DNA from: an uncultured Phascolarctobacterium sp.
Lineage (GTDB): Bacteria; Bacillota; Negativicutes; Acidaminococcales; Acidaminococcaceae
Direction of reading: 5' to 3'
DNA: 64,000 bases
NCBI GenBank assembly: GCA_900545025.1
Contig: UQXH01000002.1
Span: 70,088 to 134,087, forward strand
Shown here: in pieces, positions 9,595-16,689 of the stretch
Layout: every line of letters begins with the position of its first letter
Numbering within the stretch: the stretch's first letter is position 1
Notes under the pieces: model-generated
Databases searched by the model: none
What the model saw: the letters and a program-made list of their open reading frames with translations, nothing else
Told to the model about the DNA's origin: nothing
Made by a program: the position numbers and the translations under genes

Positions 9595-9627
9595 AAAATA
9601 CCGGATCATAGCAATCCGGTATTTTTT
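9593..9627. terminator. Bidirectional terminator between panF and the TenI-like gene
   Basis: Stem AATACCGGAT / ATCCGGTATT with a 7-base loop, flanked by A-runs on one side and T-runs on the other, placed between two convergent genes. Confidence 0.92.
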
Positions 9628-10201
9628 ATTTTAACAGCATGAACTCACTCATTATGCAGGCTCCAGCAGCTCCACTTTTCTGTAAATCATCAAACTGCTC
9701 TCCACCCAAGGAAATACCACCAATAGCATAAACAGGTATCTTTACTCCCTTACAAATCTCACTTAACCAGGCAAGTCCTCGCCCTGGCAAGCCGACTTTA
9801 CAAGAGGTAACGTAAATATTTCCAGCCGTAAGATAATTTGCTCCTAAAGCTGCTGCTTGCTGTACTTCTTCCATGCTATGTATGGAAGCGCCAATAAGCT
9901 GAAACTTATCCCTGTAATGCTGAAATTCACTGGTCTGCAGCACTGCTAAAGGCAGATGGATATTTTTACAACTTAAATTTATCGCTGTTCGCCAAAAGCT
10001 GTGTAAAATTAATTGTACATGATAAGTCGCACATATCTTTGCCGCTTCCTGCGCCAGCTGACCATATTCAGCAGCAGTTAAATCCTTCTCCCGCAAAATA
10101 ACAGCATCCGGTTTATGTTCGCTGCTGCAGATGATTTCCAACTGCTCAGGCAAGCCGCCTGCACATAACTTCCTGTTTGTAACCGCCAGCAGCTTAAACA
10201 T
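9626..10201 (-). CDS. tenI: TenI-like (ThiE/TenI family) protein, probable thiazole tautomerase
   Basis: A 191-residue TIM-barrel protein. It matches B. subtilis TenI better than ThiE: ILREKDL, then GASIHSMEEVQQAAALGANY, SCKVGLPGRGLAWLS and VYAIGGI, while the ThiE HLGQxD motif is replaced by HLPLAV. TenI aromatises the thiazole made by ThiG; ThiE would couple thiazole and pyrimidine phosphates. The position aligned with TenI His122 reads Asn (AGNIYVTSCK), which is unusual. The start ATG at 10201 overlaps the thiH stop by 8 bases (ATG 10207 is also possible). Last gene of the thi operon. Confidence 0.78.
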   Translation of the reverse strand: MFKLLAVTNRKLCAGGLPEQLEIICSSEHKPDAVILREKDLTAAEYGQLAQEAAKICATYHVQLILHSFWRTAINLSCKNIHLPLAVLQTSEFQHYRDKFQLIGASIHSMEEVQQAAALGANYLTAGNIYVTSCKVGLPGRGLAWLSEICKGVKIPVYAIGGISLGGEQFDDLQKSGAAGACIMSEFMLLK

Positions 10202-11402
10202 ACACATACTCCGCCATAACCGGCTGTAAACCACGTTTTTGAAGCGCAGCATGTATTTCTTTTAATGAACGTGCATCGTCAATTTCAAACTGCTCATCAC
10301 CTAAATGCTCTTTACCATGACTGCCAATGCCTGTGCTAACGCCGGCAGAAATCTTATTCGCTGCCAGCTGCATAAGATTATCACGTACACGGGCACATTC
10401 CCTGCTGGATACAACGATGGAAGCAAAAGGCAGGAACAGCCTGTAGGCACAAACTATCTGCAGCAGCTGGTGTTCGTGTACATCAAGCGGTTCAATCTTA
10501 TCATTGTTGATAATAGGACGCAGACGCGGGCAGGAAATACTTATTTCAGCATGAGGATATTTGCGCTGTAATAAATATGCGTGCAGACCGGTCGCCAGAG
10601 CGTCACTGCGAAAGTCATCTAATCCCAGCAGCGCCGCAAAGCCTACGCCGCGCATCCCTCCACGTAAAGCTCTTTCCTGTGCATAAAAGCGATAAGGAAA
10701 AATACGTTTATGTCCGGCAAGATGCAGCTTTTCGTATTTATCACTGTTATAAGTTTCCTGAAAGACGGTTACATAATCTGCACCGCACTGATGCAAATAA
10801 CGATATTTATCGCTGTTAACTGGATAAATTTCTAATCCTACTACCTTAAAATACTTCGTCGCCATTTTGCAGGCAGTACCAATATAATCTATATTGGACA
10901 TCCGTCTGCTTTCACCGGTAAGCAGCAGTATTTCCTGCATACCGGTAGCGGCTATATCCTGCATTTCCTGTTCCATCTGCTCTGCTGTCAGCTTGGCGCG
11001 CTGAATCTTATTATGACAGTTAAAGCCGCAATAGATACAGTAATTTTCACAGTAATTAGCCAAATACAGCGGCGTAAAAATATTAACCGAATTGCCAAAA
11101 TAACGTGTTCTTTCCCGCTGTGCAGCTGCAGCAATGTCTTCCAGACAGTTTAATGCTGCCGGTGCAAGCAACGCTTTAAAATCTTCTATACTGCGTTTTT
11201 CTCTGCTTAATGCTCGTTGTACGTCTGCAATGGTATACTGCTCCCACTGACATTTATTTCTTGCCGCTGTAACCTGCTCCAATAAGTCAGAATCAATAAT
11301 CTCCATATCCGGCAGATACTGCATATGGTCACTCCTGCAGCTTTGAGCATATTTCTGAGCCTGTGTATCATAAATACTTGCATTAAAAAATTTGTCTTCC
11401 AT
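10194..11402 (-). CDS. thiH: 2-iminoacetate synthase ThiH
   Basis: A 402-residue radical SAM tyrosine lyase. The cluster motif CENYCIYCGF is at about residues 117-126, followed by EILLLTGESRR and the C-terminal BATS domain with SAGVSTGIGSHG and EQFEIDDARS. It cleaves tyrosine to p-cresol and dehydroglycine, the glycine-derived unit of the thiamine thiazole, and is the anaerobic alternative to ThiO. It lies between thiG and the TenI-like gene in the order thiS-F-G-H-tenI, consistent with a complete anaerobic thiazole module. Confidence 0.97.
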   Translation of the reverse strand: MEDKFFNASIYDTQAQKYAQSCRSDHMQYLPDMEIIDSDLLEQVTAARNKCQWEQYTIADVQRALSREKRSIEDFKALLAPAALNCLEDIAAAAQRERTRYFGNSVNIFTPLYLANYCENYCIYCGFNCHNKIQRAKLTAEQMEQEMQDIAATGMQEILLLTGESRRMSNIDYIGTACKMATKYFKVVGLEIYPVNSDKYRYLHQCGADYVTVFQETYNSDKYEKLHLAGHKRIFPYRFYAQERALRGGMRGVGFAALLGLDDFRSDALATGLHAYLLQRKYPHAEISISCPRLRPIINNDKIEPLDVHEHQLLQIVCAYRLFLPFASIVVSSRECARVRDNLMQLAANKISAGVSTGIGSHGKEHLGDEQFEIDDARSLKEIHAALQKRGLQPVMAEYVYV

Positions 11403-11410
11403 ACTGCCTC

Positions 11411-12178
11411 CTAATCATGCAAAAAACCTGTCAGCGGCGAAGAAGCCCTTGCTATATTGCTTACAGCGCCGGGGCCGGCCAGATAAGCCTTTCTGCCTGC
11501 TATTACAGCCTCTTTAAAAGCAGCAGCCATCAGCGGTATCTCTTGTGCGCTGGCAATAGCCGTATTAACCATAACTGCTGCCGCACCCATTTCCATTGCC
11601 TCACAGGCTTGCGACGGTCTGCCGATACCGGCATCGACAATAACTGGCAAATCAATTTCATCAATCAAAATTTGAAGAAAATCCTTGGTTGCCAGCCCCT
11701 TATTAGAGCCAATCGGCGCACCTAAGGGCATAATGCAGGCAGCACCGGCATCGCGCATTTCTCTGGCAGCCTGCAGATCAGGATACATATAGGGCATGAC
11801 AGTAAAGCCTTCACGTGCCAAGATTTCCGTAGCTTTGACAGTTTCATGGTTATCCGGCAAAAGATATCTGCTGTCCTTAATAACCTCAATCTTAATAAAA
11901 TCAGTCTGGCACAATTCTCTGGCCATCCTGGCAATACGTACGGCCTCTTCCGCATTACGGGCGCCGGAAGTATTCGGCAGCAAGACCACGTTCTTCGGAA
12001 TATAGTCTAAAATATTATCCATTTCGCCGCCATTGGCACGACGCAAAGCCAAAGTTATGATTTCCGCGCCAGCTTCTTCTACTGCGGCTTTAATCAAATT
12101 CAAAGAATATTTACCGGAACCTAAAATAAAACGCGACGAAAACTTTCTGCCGCCTAACTCAAAAAAATCTTCCTGCAT
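11411..12178 (-). CDS. thiG: Thiazole synthase ThiG
   Basis: A 255-residue TIM-barrel enzyme with the ThiG hallmarks FILGSGKYS, LPNTSGARNAEEAVR, IKIEVIKD and the phosphate-binding GIGRPSQACEAMEMGAAAVMVNTAIA. It condenses deoxyxylulose phosphate, dehydroglycine and ThiS thiocarboxylate into the thiazole. The frame is open a further 33 codons upstream, but ATG 12178 gives the family N-terminus (MQEDFFELGGRKF) and clears the thiF stop by 5 bases. Confidence 0.97.
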   Translation of the reverse strand: MQEDFFELGGRKFSSRFILGSGKYSLNLIKAAVEEAGAEIITLALRRANGGEMDNILDYIPKNVVLLPNTSGARNAEEAVRIARMARELCQTDFIKIEVIKDSRYLLPDNHETVKATEILAREGFTVMPYMYPDLQAAREMRDAGAACIMPLGAPIGSNKGLATKDFLQILIDEIDLPVIVDAGIGRPSQACEAMEMGAAAVMVNTAIASAQEIPLMAAAFKEAVIAGRKAYLAGPGAVSNIARASSPLTGFLHD

Positions 12179-12183
12179 AAAAG

Positions 12184-12810
12184 TCACTCCAATCCAAGTA
12201 TAATCCTGCATACGGTCTGCGACTGATGTCCGGCACAAATGGCTGCTCTTGCCGCCGTCAGCGACATATCTGCGCAATCACTTTTGCCATCTCCGCAGAT
12301 ATACAGTCTGTTATTTAGCTTTCTGGTTACAATGTCATTAGCGCTGCCTAATCCCGCCATGCCTGATGCCGCTACAATTTTTTTATCTGCATAGCACGTC
12401 ATAATCGTATTTACCAGCAATGCCTTGCTTTCTGCTGCATCCAAAGCTTCGCAGATAATATCATCCTCAGCAAAAATCCCTGCCATATTATCAGCATCTA
12501 AACGCAGACAATCAATTTTCAGCTTAATAAAAGGATTTATTTCTAATAGATGCTCCTGCAAAGCCTCTGTCTTATACCTGCCAATATCTTTTAATACGTA
12601 TTGCTGCCTGTTCAGATTACTTAAATCTACTTTGTCATAATCAATAAGATGTAAGTTCTGTATTCCCATCCGCACTAAGGCAACTGCAATATTACTGCCC
12701 AAGCCTCCAAGCCCTGCAATCGCTACCCGCGCCTGCTGCATCTTTGCAGCAAATTCAGTCCCATGCTTGCTGCATAAACTTTGCCAGAGAACTGCTTCAT
12801 CAAGTATCAT
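12184..12810 (-). CDS. thiF: ThiS adenylyltransferase ThiF
   Basis: A 208-residue member of the E1-like MoeB/ThiF family, with the nucleotide-binding GLGGLGSNIAVALVRMG (about residues 33-49), DYDKVDLSNLNRQQY and CEALDAAESK. It lacks most of the C-terminal zinc-binding region of E. coli ThiF, as in the short anaerobe form (about 200 residues, often annotated ThiF family 2). It adenylates the ThiS C-terminus before sulfur transfer. One base separates it from thiS. Confidence 0.93.
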   Translation of the reverse strand: MILDEAVLWQSLCSKHGTEFAAKMQQARVAIAGLGGLGSNIAVALVRMGIQNLHLIDYDKVDLSNLNRQQYVLKDIGRYKTEALQEHLLEINPFIKLKIDCLRLDADNMAGIFAEDDIICEALDAAESKALLVNTIMTCYADKKIVAASGMAGLGSANDIVTRKLNNRLYICGDGKSDCADMSLTAARAAICAGHQSQTVCRIILGLE

Positions 12811-12811
12811 C

Positions 12812-13006
12812 TCAGCCTCCTCCTACAAAGCTTACAATCTCTAATACATCTGCGTCTTGCAGGATAATCTCATCATAACTTGCCTTAGGTACAATCCTGC
12901 CATTCAGCTCAACAACGACTCGTTCTATCCTATATTGCCGCTGCTGCACAAACTCTGCCAATGACAGCAGCTCTGCTAAGGATAGCTTTTCTCCATTTAC
13001 CAGCAT
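12812..13006 (-). CDS. thiS: Sulfur carrier protein ThiS
   Basis: A 64-residue beta-grasp protein ending VSFVGGG, the C-terminal Gly-Gly that is adenylated and thiocarboxylated. Internal VVVELNGRIVPKASYDEIILQDADVLEIV matches the family. ATG 13006 is used because AGGAGG lies 9 bases upstream; the frame extends further but into the leader hairpin. First gene of the operon. Confidence 0.94.
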   Translation of the reverse strand: MLVNGEKLSLAELLSLAEFVQQRQYRIERVVVELNGRIVPKASYDEIILQDADVLEIVSFVGGG

Positions 13007-13020
13007 CTTTTCCCTCCTGT

Positions 13021-13126
13021 AAAACAAAAAAGTCCATGAAGAAACTACACCCGCGGTGGTGTACCCCTTCATGAACTTAGTTCACTCTCAATCAGCACTA
13101 TTTTCTTTTACCGCCTTTCGGCTTAT
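13021..13126 (-). promoter_or_regulatory. thi operon leader with GNRA hairpin and intrinsic terminator
   Basis: The minus-strand transcript from the promoter at 13132-13160 would begin near 13126. It contains a GCC-GAAA-GGC hairpin (13113-13122) and then a long hairpin (13030-13078; outer arms AAGTTCATGAAG/CTTCATGGACTT, inner arms TACACC/GGTGTA) followed by TTTTTTGTTTT, i.e. an intrinsic terminator before thiS. The operon must be read through conditionally. I see no TPP riboswitch consensus (no CTGAGA, no ACCTGATCTGG). A candidate RNA called the thiS motif exists in the literature as I recall it; I cannot verify a match. Confidence 0.75.
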
Positions 13127-13131
13127 TTATT

Positions 13132-13160
13132 AGTATACTTGTTTCTTATTCGTCTGTCAA
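13132..13160 (-). promoter_or_regulatory. Sigma-70 promoter of the thi operon
   Basis: TTGACA (13160-13155) and TATACT (13137-13132) on the minus strand with a 17-base spacer, directly upstream of the leader hairpins. Confidence 0.88.
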
Positions 13161-13224
13161 ATCCTTTATTTCTATATATTGTGGCTTTATATTCTTCCAT
13201 TTCAAAATATAGTTATATTTTTTC

Positions 13225-13252
13225 TTGACATCTCGATAAAAACCTTTATAAT
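13225..13252 (+). promoter_or_regulatory. Sigma-70 promoter of the ZTP riboswitch / MFS transporter
   Basis: TTGACA at 13225-13230 and TATAAT at 13247-13252, spacer 16 bases, placing the transcription start near 13259, about 15 bases before the riboswitch. Confidence 0.9.
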
Positions 13253-13275
13253 ATGAATTACAACTTAACATTCTG

Positions 13276-13376
13276 ATGCAGGACTGACGGATAAGTGGAA
13301 TCGACCACATGTACTGCATTATGAACACTGCCGACCGTCTGGGCAATATGATTTGACCCGGATGGTTTTTGTTTTT
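13276..13376 (+). promoter_or_regulatory. ZTP (pfl) riboswitch with overlapping terminator
   Basis: P1 ATGCAG (13276-13281) pairs with CTGCAT (13314-13319), enclosing GACTGACGG and a GTGG/CCAC hairpin (13295-13308). Then comes the 3' domain with the hallmark CCGACCGTCTGGGCA (13331-13345), which matches the ZTP/pfl consensus CCGACCGCCUGGGCA with one base change. CCGTCTGGG (13335-13343) can instead pair fully, with two G-U pairs, with CCCGGATGG (13357-13365) followed by TTTTTGTTTTT, forming a terminator. This is the known ON-switch layout: ZMP/ZTP binding holds the 3' domain and prevents termination, so the downstream transporter is made when 10-formyl-THF is short. Confidence 0.9.
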
Positions 13377-13417
13377 CTTCCGGTCAAAAAAACTATAAAA
13401 AGAAAGAGGTTTTGCTG

Positions 13418-14638
13418 ATGAAAAAAAACAAATGGCTCATCGTCCTTGCCGCTATCGGTATCCATATCTGCATAGGCAGTGTTTATGCCTGGAGTGTTTT
13501 AACCAAGCCCATAATGCAGGCAATGGGCTTCACCCTGCAGGAAACAACCTGGACCTTTTCCATTGCAATTTTATTTCTCGGTCTTTCTGCCGGTTTTTTA
13601 GGCAGTTATGTTGAAAAGCACGGTCCCAGACGCAGCGGACTTGTTTCCACCGTCTTCTTCGGTATCGGTATGCTGGGCACTGCCTTTGCACTTTCCCAGC
13701 ACAGCCTGCCGCTAATGTATCTCTTCTATGGTGTTATTGGCGGTATCGGCCTTGGCACAGGTTACATCACTCCTGTTTCCACTTTAGTAAAATGGTTTCC
13801 CAATAATCGCGGTCTTGCAACCGGTCTTGCCATCATGGGCTTTGGCTTCGCCAGCCTCATTGCCGGTCCTGTCATGCAGCTGCTGATTGCCAAATATGGT
13901 CTTATCAATAATTTTATCATCCTCGGCGGCGTATACATGGTTATCATGGCAGCTTCCTCACTCTATCTGGAACCGCCAAAAGCTCCTGCTGTAACCGAGG
14001 CTAAAGCTAAGCTTGCCGCCCTGCCGGAAAACAATCAGGCGCAATATACTGTTAATGAGGCAATGAAGACATGGCAATTCTATGCTTTATGGTGGATATT
14101 CTTTACCAACATTACCTGCGGCATCGGTCTTTTGGCTGTAGCCTCTCCTATGGCACAGGAAGTTATCCATATGACGCCGCTGGCAGCAGCATCCATGGTA
14201 GGTATCATTGGTTTGCTGAATGGTCTCGGACGTATTGTCTGGTCCACTGTTTCTGATTATATTGGCAGACGCAACACTTACATCATGTTCTTCCTGCTGG
14301 AAATCGCAGCCTTCTACATGCTTGCCAGCGTTACTGACAGCTTCTTATTCCAGGCGCTTATCTTCCTTATCATTACCTGCTACGGCGGCGGCTTCTCCTG
14401 CATGCCAGCTTACCTCAGCGACTTATTCGGTACCAAGCAGCTCAGTGCTATCCACGGCCGCATACTTACTGCCTGGGGCTTAGCCGGTATTGCCGGTCCA
14501 TTGCTGCTCTCCTGGATAAAAGAAACCACAAACAGCTATTCCATTACTCTCTATTTCTTTTCCGGCTGCTTTGTTCTCAGCCTGCTGATTGCCATTATTT
14601 TAAAATTAAAAACTCAAAACGGATTAACTAAAATTTAA
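13418..14638 (+). CDS. OFA-family (oxalate/formate antiporter-like) MFS transporter under ZTP control
   Basis: A 406-residue major facilitator with 12 predicted membrane helices. Features are the OxlT-type first helix (HICIGSVYAWSVL), GYVEKHGPRR-like loop 2-3, GIGLGTGYITPVSTLVKWFPNNRGLATG in helices 4-5, and the central GRIVWSTVSDYIGRRN loop. The OFA family includes oxalate:formate exchange, but most members have unknown substrates. ATG 13418 follows AGAGG; a TTG two codons upstream is less likely. The ZTP riboswitch immediately upstream implies a link to one-carbon or purine supply, for example uptake of formate or a related carboxylate; that is inference. Confidence 0.88.
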   Translation: MKKNKWLIVLAAIGIHICIGSVYAWSVLTKPIMQAMGFTLQETTWTFSIAILFLGLSAGFLGSYVEKHGPRRSGLVSTVFFGIGMLGTAFALSQHSLPLMYLFYGVIGGIGLGTGYITPVSTLVKWFPNNRGLATGLAIMGFGFASLIAGPVMQLLIAKYGLINNFIILGGVYMVIMAASSLYLEPPKAPAVTEAKAKLAALPENNQAQYTVNEAMKTWQFYALWWIFFTNITCGIGLLAVASPMAQEVIHMTPLAAASMVGIIGLLNGLGRIVWSTVSDYIGRRNTYIMFFLLEIAAFYMLASVTDSFLFQALIFLIITCYGGGFSCMPAYLSDLFGTKQLSAIHGRILTAWGLAGIAGPLLLSWIKETTNSYSITLYFFSGCFVLSLLIAIILKLKTQNGLTKI

Positions 14639-14671
14639 AAGCATATTACAAAAATCATATATAAAATAAAT

Positions 14672-14696
14672 AAAAGGCAGTTTAAATCTGCCTTTT
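14672..14696 (+). terminator. Terminator of the MFS gene
   Basis: Stem AAAAGGCAG/CTGCCTTTT with a 7-base loop followed by ATTTATTTT, 33 bases after the stop codon. Confidence 0.85.
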
Positions 14697-14760
14697 ATTT
14701 ATTTTCAGAATATCTTTATTTTTTCTTATGCTTTTAAATAAACTTTTTCTTTAACATACA

Positions 14761-14791
14761 AAAACACCTGCCGTACGGCAGGTGTTTTTTT
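14761..14791. terminator. Bidirectional terminator, 28-bp palindrome
   Basis: A perfect 28-base palindrome (arms AAAACACCTGCCGT and complement) with a following T-run, downstream of the minus-strand rbs operon and the plus-strand MFS gene. Confidence 0.9.
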
Positions 14792-14823
14792 GATTTACAA
14801 GTTGTCAAAGTATTATGGATAAG

Positions 14824-15738
14824 TTATTTTTTTTCAACAAGTTTTAACGGAGCAGAAACTTTAGCGTCAACTTTTTCGCCTTTAGCTGCTTTAACAGCAA
14901 CTTCTACACCTTGTTGACCCATGATGTCGGGCTGCTGAGCAATAGTAGCGGACATAGAGCCGTTTTCAACAGCTTTTACGCCATCGTCAGTACCATCAAA
15001 GCCAACGATGAACACTTTCTTATTAGCGCTCTTAGCAGCTTCGATAGCACCTAAAGCCATTTCGTCATTTTGAGCAAAAATAGCCTGGATATCAGGATTT
15101 GCCTGCAGCATATTTTCTGCAACAGTCAAGCCTTTGCTTCTGTCAAAATCAGCAGATTGTTTAGCAACAACAGTCAGCTTTTGATCTGCAACTTTGTGGA
15201 AGCCTTCGCCGCGTTCACGAGAAGCGCTGGCACCGGGGATACCTTCCAATTCAGCAACTTTAACTTTTTCACCCAGTTTTTTAACGATATATTCAGCAGC
15301 CATCTCGCCGCCTTTTACGTTATCGGAAGCAACCAGGGAAGTTACTTTGCCTTCGTCAGCACTGCGGTCTAAGCAAATAACAGGAATATTTGCTTTATTA
15401 GCAGCTTTTACGGAAGTAGAGATTGCGGCAGAGTCAACAGGGTTTACCAGCAATACGCTGATATTCTGCTGCAGCAGGTCAGCAATATCATTAGCCTGTT
15501 TAGCAGGGTCGTTTTGCGCATCAACGATTTTAACGTTAACACCCAATTCTTTGGCTTTAGCTTCTACACCATTGCGCAATGTAACGAAGAAAGGATTGTT
15601 CTGAGTGGAAACGGAGAAACCGATGGTAATATTTTTACCGTCAGCAGGTTTAGCTTCTTTTTTTTCACCGCTGCTGCAGCCTACAATCATCATAGCCATA
15701 GCAACGATAGCAATCATAACCAAGAAAAGTTTTTTCAT
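14824..15738 (-). CDS. rbsB: Ribose ABC transporter substrate-binding lipoprotein RbsB
   Basis: A 304-residue periplasmic-binding protein of the ribose/galactose class. It has a lipoprotein signal with cleavage before Cys21 (MMIVGCSSG), then ITIGFSVSTQNNPFF, DAQNDPAKQANDI, CLDRSAD and AIFAQNDEMALGAIEAAK, the ligand-contact segments of RbsB. It delivers ribose to RbsAC. Last gene of the rbsKDACB operon; a terminator follows. The unusual order with rbsB last and rbsK first differs from the E. coli order. Confidence 0.95.
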   Translation of the reverse strand: MKKLFLVMIAIVAMAMMIVGCSSGEKKEAKPADGKNITIGFSVSTQNNPFFVTLRNGVEAKAKELGVNVKIVDAQNDPAKQANDIADLLQQNISVLLVNPVDSAAISTSVKAANKANIPVICLDRSADEGKVTSLVASDNVKGGEMAAEYIVKKLGEKVKVAELEGIPGASASRERGEGFHKVADQKLTVVAKQSADFDRSKGLTVAENMLQANPDIQAIFAQNDEMALGAIEAAKSANKKVFIVGFDGTDDGVKAVENGSMSATIAQQPDIMGQQGVEVAVKAAKGEKVDAKVSAPLKLVEKK

Positions 15739-15753
15739 TAGATGAAATTCCTC

Positions 15754-16683
15754 CTAAGATTTTTTGCGGTCCATAAGGACTGCAAGCAAAATAACTATAC
15801 CTTTGACAACTTGTTGATAAAAGCTGGATACGTTGAGGATATTCAAACCATTATTCAAAGTGCCGATAATCAGCGCACCAACCAAGGTGCCAACTATACG
15901 GCCTTTGCCGCCGGAAAGGCTGGTGCCGCCCAATACAACGGCAGCAATAGCATCAAGTTCATAACCAGTGCCGGCAGTAGGCTGTGCGCTGTTCAAACGG
16001 CTGGTTAAAATAGCGCCCGCCATACCGCAGAGCATACCGGTAACTGTATAAGCAAAAATCTTGATTCGGTTAATCTTGATGCCGGCAATATAAGAAACCT
16101 TTTCATTACCGCCTACTGCATAGGTCTTACGTCCCAAAGGAGTTTTATGCAGGATGAAATACAGGATGCCGAACATAATCAGCATCATTACCGCAGGTAC
16201 GGGCAGTTCCAGAAAATACCCCTGTCCAAAGTTCAGAAAGGCTTCATTTTCAGTAAGGCCGCTGATAGGATTACCGTTAGTATATACCAGCGTCATACCT
16301 CTGAAAATAGTCATGGTAGCCAAAGTAGCAATAAAAGGAGCAACCTTGCCATAAGTAATTACAAGGCCATTTACCGCACCAAGCGCTGCACCGATCAGAC
16401 AGGCAAACACGATACCCAGGATAGGGTCTAAGCCGCCTACAATGAAGCTGCCCATCAAGGCACTGGATAAAGCAAGGATACTGCCTACTGATAAGTCAAT
16501 ACCGCCTGTAAGGATGACAAAGGTCATACCGAAAGAAATAAGGGCGTTGATAGAAACCTGACGCAGCAGGTTCTTCAGGTTACCGGGATCAATAAAGCTG
16601 CTGTTCAGGCAGGCAATGACAACAAACAATACTATCAATCCGATTAAGGAACCAGATTTTTTCATTATAGCTTTTACATCCAT
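15754..16683 (-). CDS. rbsC: Ribose ABC transporter permease RbsC
   Basis: A 309-residue permease with about 8-10 membrane helices and the family segments FGMTFVILTGGIDLSVGS, GKVAPFIATLATM and AAVVLGGTSLSGGKGR, the last being the coupling region. It forms the channel of the ribose importer with RbsA. It lies 6 bases from rbsA and 15 from rbsB. Confidence 0.95.
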   Translation of the reverse strand: MDVKAIMKKSGSLIGLIVLFVVIACLNSSFIDPGNLKNLLRQVSINALISFGMTFVILTGGIDLSVGSILALSSALMGSFIVGGLDPILGIVFACLIGAALGAVNGLVITYGKVAPFIATLATMTIFRGMTLVYTNGNPISGLTENEAFLNFGQGYFLELPVPAVMMLIMFGILYFILHKTPLGRKTYAVGGNEKVSYIAGIKINRIKIFAYTVTGMLCGMAGAILTSRLNSAQPTAGTGYELDAIAAVVLGGTSLSGGKGRIVGTLVGALIIGTLNNGLNILNVSSFYQQVVKGIVILLAVLMDRKKS

Positions 16684-16689
16684 TATAAA

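Noticed and set aside
13030..13078. T-box riboswitch upstream of thiS
   Set aside because: The loop has ACCACCGCGGGTG, which recalls the T-box AGGGTGGNACCGCG, but the TGGN bulge is missing and the leader from the promoter is only about 120 bases, too short for stem I with a specifier loop.
13021..13160. TPP riboswitch in the thi leader
   Set aside because: None of the invariant segments (CTGAGA, ACCTGATCTGGATAAT, GCGTAGGGA) can be found on the minus strand.
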